Shown here piece by piece: positions 34,167 through 43,800 of a DNA stretch of 64,000 nucleotides. Both the position numbers and the translations under genes were made by a program. The notes below the pieces were generated by a model. The model had not been told where the DNA came from, did no database searches, and saw only the letters and a program-made list of their open reading frames with translations. Numbering within the stretch: position 1 is the first letter of the stretch; each line of letters opens with the position of its first letter. The DNA comes from JAIQFL01 sp035295745 (GTDB lineage Bacteria > Acidobacteriota > Terriglobia > Bryobacterales > Bryobacteraceae), in the NCBI GenBank assembly GCA_035295745.1, contig DATGIL010000051.1, positions 6,800 to 70,799 on the forward strand, read 5' to 3'.

Positions 34167-35504
34167 TCAACAAACGGGGACAGAAGCGCTCAAGCTCCAG
34201 CGCGCGCGATCGGCGCTCAGAAGCTTGGTCTGAATCGCCACTGCTTCCAACTCTTCGCGGAAACGCGGGTCGGCAATCTGGATCAACGCTTCGGCGCGCT
34301 GGCGGATGGTCTTGCCGTGCAGATAGGCGACGCCGTGCTCCGTGATGACGTAGTGCACGTCTCCGCGCGAAGTCACGACGCCCGCGCCGGGCTGCAGGCG
34401 GGGAACGATGCGCGACACGGTTCCGTGCTTCGCCGTCGCAGGCAAGGTGATAATGGGCATGCCGCCTTTCGATCGGGCCGCTCCGCGGAGGAAGTCGACC
34501 TGCCCGCCAATCCCGCTGTAGAGTGTCTGGCCCATTGAATCCGCGCACACCTGGCCGGTGAGGTCTACTTCGATCGCCGAGTTGAGTGCCACCATGCGGT
34601 CGTTCTGAGCGATGACAAAAGGATCGTTGGCGTAAGCCGTACGGCGAAACTCGAAGCTGGGATTGTTGTCGATGAAGTCGAACAACATCTGGCTCCCGAG
34701 CACGAATCCGGCGATCACTTTATTCCGGTGGATGGTCTTGCGCTCGTTGTTTATCACGCCCGATTGCATCAGAGGAACCACGCTGTCGGGAACCATTTCG
34801 GAATGAATCCCCAGGTCCTTATGGTCGCTCAGGAGCCCGAGCACCGCTTCTGGTATGCCGCCAATGCCAGTCTGAATGGTTGCGCCATCGGGAATCAGCG
34901 GCGCCACCTGGCGGGCGATGGCGTGATGAATCTCGGATACCTTCTGCTTGGGGTACTCGGAGAGCGGATGCGACGACTCCACGAAGGCATCCACGCGGCT
35001 GACATGCAGAAAGGTGTCCCCGAACGTCCGCGGCATCTGGGGGTTGATCTCCACGATCACGTGTTTCGCGCATTGCGCGGCCGTCAGAGAGGCGTCAATG
35101 CTCGTCCCCAGGCTCAGGTAGCCGTAGTGATCCGGAGGAGTGCATTGCAACAGGCAGACATCGATGGGCAAAGCTCCGGAAGTGAACAGACCTTCGATCT
35201 CGCTCAGGAAAATCGGCGTGTAGTCGGCGCGCCCATCCTGCACTGCCTGGCGGACATTTCCGCCGATGAAGAGGGCGCTGTGGCGAAAATGCCCCTCATA
35301 TTTCGGAAGCGTGTAATCGGCGATCCCCATGGTGGCCATGTGGAGTACTTCCACATTGCGCAACTCAGGACCGCGCCGGGTCAACGCGTTCACCAGATCC
35401 ACCGGTTCCGCACAGCCGTTATGGATATAGACCCGCTGCCCGGACTGCACTTCGGCAAGGGCCACGTCGGCAGGCATGATGCGCGCGCGATAATCTTCGG
35501 TCAT
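34167..35504 (-). CDS. Acetyl-CoA hydrolase/transferase-family CoA transferase
   Basis: A 445-residue enzyme of the class I CoA-transferase family (acetyl-CoA hydrolase, 4-hydroxybutyrate or butyrate CoA-transferase types), which moves CoA between carboxylic acids. Motifs are RVYIHNGCAEPVDLVNAL near the N-terminus, GATIQTGIGGIPEAVLGLL, DLGIHSEMVPDSVVPLMQSG (Glu of HSEM is the expected catalytic glutamate) and DVHYVITEHGVAYLHGKTIR. I start it at ATG 35504, which overlaps the alanine dehydrogenase stop (ATGA) and follows GGAG; a start at 35510 is possible. Third gene of the cNMP, alanine dehydrogenase, CoA-transferase cluster. The acyl substrate is unknown. Confidence 0.9.
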   Translation of the reverse strand: MTEDYRARIMPADVALAEVQSGQRVYIHNGCAEPVDLVNALTRRGPELRNVEVLHMATMGIADYTLPKYEGHFRHSALFIGGNVRQAVQDGRADYTPIFLSEIEGLFTSGALPIDVCLLQCTPPDHYGYLSLGTSIDASLTAAQCAKHVIVEINPQMPRTFGDTFLHVSRVDAFVESSHPLSEYPKQKVSEIHHAIARQVAPLIPDGATIQTGIGGIPEAVLGLLSDHKDLGIHSEMVPDSVVPLMQSGVINNERKTIHRNKVIAGFVLGSQMLFDFIDNNPSFEFRRTAYANDPFVIAQNDRMVALNSAIEVDLTGQVCADSMGQTLYSGIGGQVDFLRGAARSKGGMPIITLPATAKHGTVSRIVPRLQPGAGVVTSRGDVHYVITEHGVAYLHGKTIRQRAEALIQIADPRFREELEAVAIQTKLLSADRARWSLSASVPVC

Positions 35505-36571
35505 AAGCATCTCCCCGCGGCCGGCTTGCCGCGCATGGTGTACACTCCGCGAGCCATCTCGGGGCAGGATTGGACAGCCGCCTCCACGCCCAACCGCGCC
35601 ACCTCCTGGAGATACGGCAGCGTCGCCTGGGCAATGGCCACGCTGCTCGACCGGCCCAGATCGGCGGTGATGTTCGGGACGCAGAAGTGGGTGACGCCTT
35701 TGTAGAGGAAGGTCGGATCCGCGAGCGTCGTCGGCCGGCTGGTTTCAATGCAGCCGCCCTGGTCGATGGACACGTCGATAATCGCCGAGCCCGGCTTCAT
35801 GCTCTCCACCATGGCGCGCGTCACGACATGGGGCGAGCGGGTACCTGCCACGAGAATGGCGCCGATCAGCACATCGGCGTCCGCAACTGCGTCCGCAATT
35901 GCATCGTCATCCGCCAGGCACGTCTCGACACCGCGCACATGCTCCATCACCCGCCGGAGCTTGTACGGATCGATGTCGAAGGCGAGCACCCGCGCACCCG
36001 TCGCGACCGCAGTACGGGCGGCCGCTGACCCGACGCTGCCGGCCCCGAAAATGACCACGCGCGCTGGAGGAACTCCCGGCGTCCCACCGAGCAGAATGCC
36101 GCGCCCACCGGAACTGGAGCGCAGCAGATGAGCCGCGATCGAGACGGCCATCTGGCCCGCCAGTTCGCTCACTGCGGCCAGCACCGGCAGCCTGCCGTTT
36201 TCCTGTTGGATGACCTCGCAGCCGATGGAGGTGATGGCGCGTCCCTCGAGCGCCTCCAGAAGCCATCGGTCCGCGACGGCGAGATGATAAAAGGCCGAAA
36301 CCACCGTGCCGGGGCGGCAGAGCGCCAACTCTTCCGCGGTGGGACGCCCGATCTTCGCCACCAGTTCGGCACGCTGCAGGACTTCGGCTGGAGAGTAGAC
36401 GATGTGACCGCCCGACCGGATGTACTCCGTATCGCGGAACATCGCGCCATCGCCCGCGCCTTTCTCTACCCAAACGGTGTGTCCCGCACTTGCCAGACGC
36501 CGGACGACCGGAGGGGTCAGCCCGACGCGCGTGTCGAACGCGGCGCGCTCACGAATCACCCCGATATCCAT
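35501..36571 (-). CDS. ald: Alanine dehydrogenase/PNT-family enzyme
   Basis: A 356-residue alanine dehydrogenase, which interconverts L-alanine and pyruvate plus ammonia with NAD. The N-terminal domain shows RVGLTPPVVRRLASAGHTVWVEKGAG, whose first half carries the substrate-binding residues and the lysine of VEKGAG. The NAD-binding Rossmann motif is VVIFGAGSVGSAAARTAV near residue 172; a His of FYHLAV is where Ald proteins carry a catalytic histidine. The length is about that of Ald (near 370). It overlaps the CoA-transferase by four bases (ATGA) and lies 15 bp after the cNMP-binding gene. A pyridine-nucleotide transhydrogenase alpha subunit was considered but is longer and membrane-linked. 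Confidence 0.87.
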   Translation of the reverse strand: MDIGVIRERAAFDTRVGLTPPVVRRLASAGHTVWVEKGAGDGAMFRDTEYIRSGGHIVYSPAEVLQRAELVAKIGRPTAEELALCRPGTVVSAFYHLAVADRWLLEALEGRAITSIGCEVIQQENGRLPVLAAVSELAGQMAVSIAAHLLRSSSGGRGILLGGTPGVPPARVVIFGAGSVGSAAARTAVATGARVLAFDIDPYKLRRVMEHVRGVETCLADDDAIADAVADADVLIGAILVAGTRSPHVVTRAMVESMKPGSAIIDVSIDQGGCIETSRPTTLADPTFLYKGVTHFCVPNITADLGRSSSVAIAQATLPYLQEVARLGVEAAVQSCPEMARGVYTMRGKPAAGRCL

Positions 36572-36586
36572 ATCGTGGCTCCCTCG

Positions 36587-37051
36587 TTACACGGATGCCG
36601 GCGAATAGATGTCGAGCAACTGCGCGCGGATGGCGTGCAGACGATCGGCAGTGACGTTCAAGACCCCTCTCAGGAAGCGGAATCCGAACGCGTAGTCCTC
36701 CTCGCAGGCATGCCGCAGACGGGAACCGTCCAAGGCGAGTGCGTGGACTTCCTGGAGCGCCCGTGCCTGGAACTGCTTGCCGTTCTCGCTCGTCACCGAT
36801 GACCAGCCGAGCACTTCGCCGGCGTAAAGAGTCTCCACACGAAGCGGACGGCCGGGAGTCACGATTTCAAGCGCGACGTTGCCGTCGATCAAGATGTAAA
36901 AGAGGCTGGAGCGATCGCCTTCGTGGAAGATCAATTCTCCTGCGGTGAAATGCACTTCGCCGGCCATGGCAGCCAGCCGTGCGATGTGTTCGGGCCAGAA
37001 ATCCTGTGTAAAGGGATGACTGGTCAGAAGATTCGTAATCGCGTCGCTCAT
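36587..37051 (-). CDS. Stand-alone cyclic-nucleotide-binding-domain protein
   Basis: A 154-residue protein with one cNMP-binding (CRP-like) jelly-roll: EVHFTAGELIFHEGDRSSLFY, IDGNVALEIVTPG and LYAGEVLGWSS. The classical phosphate-binding cassette (GELAL...R) is not conserved, so it may not bind cAMP. There is no helix-turn-helix, so it is not a DNA-binding Crp/Fnr protein. I start it at 37051 (MSDAITN), preceded by AGAGGTG. First gene of the minus-strand cluster, sharing a divergent promoter region with the NfnAB gene. It may regulate or redox-tune the dehydrogenase by protein contact. Confidence 0.78.
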   Translation of the reverse strand: MSDAITNLLTSHPFTQDFWPEHIARLAAMAGEVHFTAGELIFHEGDRSSLFYILIDGNVALEIVTPGRPLRVETLYAGEVLGWSSVTSENGKQFQARALQEVHALALDGSRLRHACEEDYAFGFRFLRGVLNVTADRLHAIRAQLLDIYSPASV

Positions 37052-37219
37052 AAGACACCTCTGGGGCGTGGTGGTGTACAACATTCCCACAATTCTATAT
37101 TCGGACCTTTTAAGCAGAAAATCAAGTAGACAGAATGGCCCACACGGTCCAGAATTGCGCGGGCTGCCCGCAAGTGCAGGCATTGGCGCACAAAATTTCG
37201 GGGGATTTTTCGACAAAAG

Positions 37220-37236
37220 ATTTAATCACCTTAAAT
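37220..37236. promoter_or_regulatory. Inverted repeat ATTTAA-N5-TTAAAT in the NfnAB/cNMP divergent promoter region
   Basis: Perfect 6-base arms with a 5-base spacer, six bases before a -10-like TATCAT (37242-37247) for the plus-strand gene. The site lies in an AT-rich stretch (37205-37250) in an otherwise GC-rich area. It could be an operator; the DNA-binding protein is not in the window. Confidence 0.4.
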
Positions 37237-37264
37237 TCTGTTATCATATTGGCTTCGAGGGGGT

Positions 37265-39649
37265 GTGGTGTTTCTCATCACTCGTAGGAAACAATTCGGT
37301 CCAACGACCTTCCTCTGGGACGTGAACGCGCCGGACGTGGCGCGAGCGGCGCGTCCCGGACATTTCGTCATGGCTCGCATCGATGAGCATGGGGAGCGAA
37401 TTCCGCTGACCGTAGCCGATTTTAATGTGGAGCGCGGCACCGTCACCGTCGTCATCCAGGCCGTAGGTAAGACTACGATCGAGATGATGGCGCTGCGGCA
37501 AGGCGACGCGATACTCGACTTTATCGGGCCGCTAGGGCTGCCAAGCCATATCCGAAAGCTGGAGGGGACCGTGGTGCTGGTAGGCGGCGGACTGGGCGTC
37601 GCGCCGATCTACCCGCAATTACGTGAATACAAGAATCGCGGAAATCGGACCCTCTCGATCATCGGCTTTCGCACTAAGGACTTGGTGTTCTGGGAAGACC
37701 AGTTCCGGGAATGCAGCGATGAACTGATTGTCGCCACGGACGATGGCAGTTACGGGCGGAAAGGCCTCGTGACGCACGCCTTGGCCGAAGTCCTGAGCCG
37801 TGAGCCGAACGTTTGCGAAGTAGTCGCCATCGGGCCGATTCCGATGATGAAGGCGTGCTGCGAAGTCACGCGGCCGTCGGCGATCCCCACGATCGTCAGC
37901 CTGAACTCCATCATGGTGGACGGTACCGGAATGTGCGGCTCGTGCCGCGTCACGGTTGGCGGCAAGATGAAATTCGCCTGTGTGGACGGTGCCGATTTCG
38001 ACGGCCACCTGGTGGCGTTCGACGAGTTGTCTCTGCGGCAGAAGCGTTTCGAACGCGAGGAAAAGGCGGCCCTGGAGCGGTTTCGCAGGGAGTCGGCCAA
38101 GCTGGCGAGCCTGCAAAGCGAGAACGGAAACGGAGCGAAGCTGGTTTCGACCTGCGAACTGCCGGAGCCGATTCCGGCCCCCCCGGGTCCGCGAGTTCCC
38201 AAGAACATCCGCACCATACCGCCGGAGCGCTCGCTCATGCCGCACCAGCCGGCTGAAGAGCGGGTCCACAATTTCAAGGAAGTGGCTCTTGGCCTGGACC
38301 TAGCGGCTGCTCTGCACGAAGCGGACCGGTGTCTGCGATGCAAGAAGCCGCGCTGCGTGCCGGGCTGCCCGGTGGGAATCGACATCCCGGGCTTCATCGC
38401 GGCGCTGCAGCACAAAGACATCAAGCGCTCGTACCAGATCCTGAAGACATCCAACGCGTTGCCGGCGGTGTGCGGCCGAGTCTGTCCGCAGGAATCGCAA
38501 TGCGAGGCTACCTGCGTGGTAGGCGCCAAGTTCAAGCCGGTGGCGATTGGGCGGCTGGAGCGTTTTGTCGCGGACGCCGCTCTGGGGCGCGGTTGGGAGG
38601 AGGCGCCGCAGACGAGCGGCACAGGAAAACGGGCAGTGATCGTCGGGTCCGGGCCTTCGGGACTGGCATGTGCGGGCGATTTGGCGCGCAACGGCGTAAA
38701 GGTCACCATTTTTGAAGCGCTGCATGTGGCAGGCGGCGTACTGAAATACGGCATCCCGGAATTCCGGCTGCCCGACATCATCATCGACGCCGAGATCGAG
38801 AATCTGAAGAAATTAGGTGTGGAGATCAAGCTCGATACGATTATCGGAAAGCTGTTCACGATTCCGGAGTTGCTGACGGACATGGGATACGACGCGGCAT
38901 TCGTGGGTACGGGCGCCGGGTCTCCCAAGTTCGCCGAGATTCCAGGCGAAGCGTTCAATGGAGTCTTCTCGGCCAACGAATTCCTCACGCGGGTTAATCT
39001 GATGCGCGGGCATCAGCAGCCACTCTACGACACGCCGGTGGGGATGGGGAAACGCGTGGCGGTGGTCGGCGCCGGGAATACGGCGATGGATTCCTGCCGC
39101 GTCGCCAAGCGAATGGGCGCCGAGCAAGTAACGGTGGTGTATCGCCGCTCGCGTCGCGAGTCGCCGGCCAGGATTGAAGAACTGGAACACGCGATCGAAG
39201 AGGGCATCGAGTTCCTGTGGCTCACGAACCCTGTAGAGATCCTGGGCAACTCGGCAGGCTGGGTTACGGGAATGCGGGTGCAGAAGATGGAGTTAGGCGA
39301 GCCCGACGCGTCGGGGCGACGCCGTCCGGTACCGGTTGCCGGCTCGGAGTTCGTGCTGGATGTCGATACCGTGGTTTACGCGTTGGGCACCACGGCCAAT
39401 CCGATCATCAAACAGACCACCCCCGGGCTCAAAGTCAACAAGTGGGGGTACATCGAAATCGATGACCGCACGGGAATGACTTCGATTCCGGGGCTGTTTG
39501 CCGGCGGTGACATTGTGACAGGCGCAGCGACCGTGATCCTGGCGATGGGCGCGGGGAAGCGGGCCGCACAGGGAATGCTGGAATACATGGGCATCAACTC
39601 CGTGGGACCCGAGGTTTGCGCGGAGACGACGCCGGTGAGAGGGAATTGA
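37265..39649 (+). CDS. Fused NfnAB: NADH-dependent ferredoxin:NADP oxidoreductase
   Basis: A 794-residue fusion of the two Nfn subunits. Residues 1-285 are NfnA, a ferredoxin-NADP reductase-like flavoprotein whose [2Fe-2S] ligands are visible: MVDGTGMCGSC and FACVDG give Cys 224, 227 and 239 and the Asp at about 219 that replaces the fourth Cys in this family. Residues 300-794 are NfnB, GltD-like: CLRCKKPRCVPGCPVG (about 356) and CGRVCPQESQCEATC for two [4Fe-4S] clusters, VIVGSGPSGLACAGDLA for FAD and VAVVGAGNTAMDSCR for NADP. Nfn couples NADH, NADPH and ferredoxin by electron bifurcation. GTG start at 37265 or 37268. The rubrerythrin gene follows, starting one base past the stop. Confidence 0.88.
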   Translation: MVFLITRRKQFGPTTFLWDVNAPDVARAARPGHFVMARIDEHGERIPLTVADFNVERGTVTVVIQAVGKTTIEMMALRQGDAILDFIGPLGLPSHIRKLEGTVVLVGGGLGVAPIYPQLREYKNRGNRTLSIIGFRTKDLVFWEDQFRECSDELIVATDDGSYGRKGLVTHALAEVLSREPNVCEVVAIGPIPMMKACCEVTRPSAIPTIVSLNSIMVDGTGMCGSCRVTVGGKMKFACVDGADFDGHLVAFDELSLRQKRFEREEKAALERFRRESAKLASLQSENGNGAKLVSTCELPEPIPAPPGPRVPKNIRTIPPERSLMPHQPAEERVHNFKEVALGLDLAAALHEADRCLRCKKPRCVPGCPVGIDIPGFIAALQHKDIKRSYQILKTSNALPAVCGRVCPQESQCEATCVVGAKFKPVAIGRLERFVADAALGRGWEEAPQTSGTGKRAVIVGSGPSGLACAGDLARNGVKVTIFEALHVAGGVLKYGIPEFRLPDIIIDAEIENLKKLGVEIKLDTIIGKLFTIPELLTDMGYDAAFVGTGAGSPKFAEIPGEAFNGVFSANEFLTRVNLMRGHQQPLYDTPVGMGKRVAVVGAGNTAMDSCRVAKRMGAEQVTVVYRRSRRESPARIEELEHAIEEGIEFLWLTNPVEILGNSAGWVTGMRVQKMELGEPDASGRRRPVPVAGSEFVLDVDTVVYALGTTANPIIKQTTPGLKVNKWGYIEIDDRTGMTSIPGLFAGGDIVTGAATVILAMGAGKRAAQGMLEYMGINSVGPEVCAETTPVRGN

Positions 39650-39650
39650 G

Positions 39651-40274
39651 ATGCCATCCACTTGTCCGAAGTGCCGGAGAGTAGTTGAAGAAGACGAGAT
39701 CTGCTGCGCGCAGGTGCGCTACACGTGGCGCTGCAAGAGTTGTTTCAAGCTGACCAGCGGATTCGCGATTCCGTACGGCAAGTGCTTCATGTGCGGAGGC
39801 GAGTTGGAAGTAATTCCGGGGCGCGAACTGGGAGACTCCATGCGGTTCCGTGCCATCCGGGACGCGGTTCAGTTCGAACTGGATTCCTTCCACTTTTACA
39901 AGCTGGCCCGCGACAAGGCGCACACGCCGGAACAGCGGGCCGTGCTGGAACGGCTGTTCGAAGCGGAACTCGATCACCTGCACGAACTGGAAGCGAAGTA
40001 TCACGCTCACCTGGACCGCGAAGTGGTGGAGCTTTCCGAGAATGAAGAGCAATTGCTATCCAGTTGGCTCTTCCGTGGGATTCGCATCAACGAGGAGTCG
40101 GGAGTTGCGGATCTCTACCAGCAGGCACTCGAGATGGAGCGGCGCACGAGGGATCATTTTCGCAATCTTGCCCGCGAGCTGCCTGCCGGCTTGGAGCGGG
40201 AGTTGTGCGAGGAACTGGCTGCCGAGGAAGATGAACACGTTGCGCTGCTCGAAGGGGAGATGGAGCAGCTCTAA
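39651..40274 (+). CDS. Rubrerythrin-like protein with N-terminal zinc ribbon
   Basis: A 207-residue protein. The first 50 residues form one or two rubredoxin-like or zinc-ribbon knuckles (CPKCRR, CCAQVRYTWRCKSC, YGKCFMCGG). The rest is a four-helix ferritin-like bundle with di-iron motifs: FELDSFHFYKLA, FEAELDHLHELEA, EMERRTRDHF and AAEEDEHVALLE. Rubrerythrins reduce hydrogen peroxide. In classical rubrerythrin the knuckle is C-terminal; here it is N-terminal, as in reverse rubrerythrins. The ATG begins one base after the NfnAB stop, so translation is likely coupled. NfnAB could supply its electrons, an inference from position. Confidence 0.82.
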   Translation: MPSTCPKCRRVVEEDEICCAQVRYTWRCKSCFKLTSGFAIPYGKCFMCGGELEVIPGRELGDSMRFRAIRDAVQFELDSFHFYKLARDKAHTPEQRAVLERLFEAELDHLHELEAKYHAHLDREVVELSENEEQLLSSWLFRGIRINEESGVADLYQQALEMERRTRDHFRNLARELPAGLERELCEELAAEEDEHVALLEGEMEQL

Positions 40275-40285
40275 CTCCGCAGCAT

Positions 40286-40690
40286 TCATTGCTCGACGAT
40301 GGTTCCCTGATGAAAGACGATTTTCCACCCGGAGTCCGTGTGCCGCCAGATTGTCGAGCGCCGCGTGGTTCGATCGCCATCCTGGACCAGGGTGTAGGTG
40401 AGTAAATAGAGATCCGGCGCGAGTTCCTGACACCGAAAGTCCGATGGCTCCAGGTGATCTTTGACGGGATTCTGACGCCGTCTCTCTAGCTCCTCAAGTA
40501 CGACTTCCCGGCTGTATCTTCGGCCGGAGGCACCTACCTCCCAGAAGTCACTCACGGTCATGTCTTCGTAGTCCGCCCGCGAGGTGCCAAACTCGGGGCG
40601 ATGAAAGATGGGTTCGCGGCGGATGAGCTCGTCCAGCACCTCGGAAAGGTCCGGATCGGTGGCACGGGAGAGCCCCATTTCGGAGGTCAT
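40286..40690 (-). CDS. NTF2-like (DUF4440/SnoaL-type) protein
   Basis: A 134-residue protein with the NTF2-like pattern: an N-terminal helix (LSEVLDELIRREPIFHRPEFG), a helix-beta stretch (DFWEVGASGRRYSREVVLEELERR), then beta strands ending in LAPDLYLLTYTLVQ, TRRSTIWRH and GWKIVFHQGTI. The final strand sequence W+VFHQGT is typical of DUF4440 proteins. It is cytoplasmic. Function unknown; such proteins may bind or modify small molecules. It converges on the rubrerythrin gene (11-bp gap) and is divergent from the third TonB receptor. Confidence 0.8.
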   Translation of the reverse strand: MTSEMGLSRATDPDLSEVLDELIRREPIFHRPEFGTSRADYEDMTVSDFWEVGASGRRYSREVVLEELERRRQNPVKDHLEPSDFRCQELAPDLYLLTYTLVQDGDRTTRRSTIWRHTDSGWKIVFHQGTIVEQ

Positions 40691-40851
40691 TTTCTCATCA
40701 TAAACTCCTGGAAAGGGCGGTACTTTGGTACCGCTTGCAATGGCTGCTGAAGGGCCTAAAGAGTTTTCATCTTCATAACCTCAGGCGTATGGATTTTCAC
40801 CACCGCTTGTCGTATCATGAACACATTCGCAAAACTCTGGGAGGGTCTTGG

Positions 40852-43800
40852 ATGCGTCTATTTTCAACGTCTGTCGTGTTTTTTTTATGCGTCGCTGCTG
40901 GGTTTTCACAGGTAACGACGACTGCTCGTATGGATGGCGTCGTCACCGATCAGCAGAACGCGGTAGTCCCGGCAGCGGCTGTGGTCGTGGTTCAAAGCGC
41001 CACGGGCCAGAGCCTGCGCACGGTGACGGACGACAAGGGTTACTGGGCCCTGCCGAGTCTGCAGACCGGCTCTTACAAGGTGACGGTAACTAAAGAGGGT
41101 TTCAAGTCGGTCACAAATAACAATGTGATCATTGACGCCGGCGTTCCAGCGACCGTTAACATCGTGCTAGCGGTAGGCGCCACCACGGAAACCGTGGAAG
41201 TGATGGCGGGCGCTGAGATCGTGCAAACCGATTCGGCCACCGTGAGTTCCACGCTGCAAGGCCGGCAGATTAACGACCTTCCGTTTACCAGTCACAACGT
41301 GACCGAGTTGATTGCGAGCCAGCCGGGCACGCAGAACGCGGATGGTGTTCGTTACGCGACCATCAATGGCCTGCCTCAGCCCACAATTAACATCACCATC
41401 GACGGCATTAACGTTCAGGACAACGCCACCAAGAGCAATCCTGACTCGGTTTTCAACGCCGTCCAGCCCCGCACGCAGGCGATCGAAGAAATGACCATGA
41501 GCACGGCCGCCGCGAGTGCCGATAGCACCGGCGAAGGCGCCGTACAGATCAAGTTCGTGACCAAGGGCGGGACCAACTCGTTCCACGGCGGGCTGTATGA
41601 GACCAATCGCAATTCGTACTTCGAAGCTTGCGCTTTCTTCAACTGTTTACAGGGCGCCGCGAAGGACCGAATCAACCTCAACGAATATGGGTTTACAATC
41701 GGCGGACCGGTACTGAAGAACAAGCTGTTCTTCTTCGAATCTTTCGAATTCTTCGATCTGCCGCAGTCGTTTCCGGAGACGGGCACATGGCTGACTCCCA
41801 CCGCCGCGAGCGGCGTCTTTACTTATAACGTGGGCGGGGCCGTGAAAACCGTCAACCTATATACTTTGGCGGCACAGGCCAATCCTTCCCTGCCGGCAGG
41901 CGTCCGCGCCTTTCCAACCGCAGGTGACCCCACCCTGGCGAAGACATATTCACTGATTAACCAGCTCATCACCGCGTCTGGAGGGACCCCGGTAAGCCGC
42001 ATCGTGTCGAATAACGACTACAACCGCGAAAACTTCACCTCCAACGCTCCCGCGGTGAACAACCGGAAATTCCAGACGGCACGCCTCGACTACAACCTCA
42101 CCGACAAGCATCACATCAACGCGGTCTGGAATTATCAGGTCAATTCCCGTAGCCCGGACGGACTGAACTTGGAATACCGGATTCTTCCTGGCACCGGTAC
42201 GCAATTGGGCTCGCCCTCGCTGGAGGGCCAGTACGGCATCAATTGGACTGGCAGCATCGGATTGCGATCCGTGATTACACCCACGATCACAAATGAGTTC
42301 ACGGGTGGAATTCAAGGCGGCGCCAATGCTTTGGGCGACGGCTTGTCGACGGCCGATTACGGGATTTGGAACGGCAAACTGCTCAGTTTCGCCGGATACA
42401 TGACGAATCCTTACAACGGCAACTACACGAACTTCGCACCGCGCAGCACGCCGGTCTACCAGGTCAACGACAACGTGAGCTATCTGAAGGGGAACCACCT
42501 GCTGAACTTCGGATTCAACTTCACGCAGATCAACGCGTGGCAGGCGGCCGCGAATTCTTCGCTACTCAATACGCTGGCGCTCGGTCAGGCGGCGGGCGAT
42601 CCGGACAATACCGGTGCGACCTCCCTTTTTACGACGACGACTCTCCCCGGCGCCAGTGCCACGCAGCTCAGTGACGCAGCCAATCTGTACGCGATTCTGG
42701 TGGGGCGTGTCTCCGCAGTGACCAGTTCGGCGGTGCTCGGCGAGCAAACCAAAACGTACGGCTCGAATTTCTCGGTTGATCGCGACCACATGCGCGAATA
42801 CGCCGGATACATTCAGGACACCTGGCGCGTCAGTTCGCAGGTTACGATCAGCGTGGGTCTGCGTTGGGATCGTCAGGGCGCGATCCGGAATCTCGACAAT
42901 CTATACACCCGTCCCGGCTTCGCCGGCTTGTTCGGCGTCTCGGGGGTCGGCCATCTGTTCCAGCCGGGAGTTTTGGACGGATCGGTGCCGGTCTTTTCGC
43001 TGGTGCCTCCGGGGGTCGGTGGATACGATCCCGGTGTCGGGCACTTCAATCCGTCTTTCGGGATCGCGTATCGTATTCCCAAAGGCGGCGTCTTTCATTG
43101 GCTGACGGGCGACGACGCGGTACTCCGTAGCGGGTTCAGCATCTCGACGATCCGTCAGGGCATCGGTTTCCTGGATGGCGTCTGGGGCGCGAATGCGGGC
43201 CGCAGTCTCTCCACCAGCACCAGCCCTTCAACCACGCCGAGCGTGTTCACCGCTGGTAACGTGCTTTTCAGCGATCCGACTTATCCGACCCTGGTTCCCA
43301 GCTCGATCGATCCGGCGTTCCCGAATCCGAGCTTCCCGCTGGCCGTGCAGAGCGGGCAGACCGTAGAAGACTACAATCCGAAGATCAAGGCCGAATATGT
43401 GGAAAGCTACACGCTCGGTTTCCAACGCCAGTTGAACCGTGACACGGTGGTGGAGTTCCGATATGTCGGCAATCACGGCGTGGACCTGTGGTCGGCCGTC
43501 AATCTCAACGAAGTCAATGTGGTGGAGAGCGGATTCGCGCAGCAGTTCCAGCAGGCGCAGAATAACCTTGCGATCGCGAACGGTATCTCGGTGGCGCAAC
43601 TCCTGAATCCGAGTGTTAAGCTCACCACCAACAACTACGGCAACCAGGGATTGCCGGGACAGGTGAATGTCCCGCTGATCACCACTGCCATCGGTAGCAG
43701 CACCGACCAGACCACGGTCACGCAGTTACAGCAGGGACAGGCCGGAGCCACCGCCAACGGCATCGCGACCAACGCCACTCGCATGGCCAACCTCACCAAG

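Noticed and set aside
36587..37216. Full Crp/Fnr transcription factor
   Set aside because: The frame ends soon after the nucleotide-binding domain and has no helix-turn-helix. The N-terminal extension beyond 37051 is intergenic sequence.
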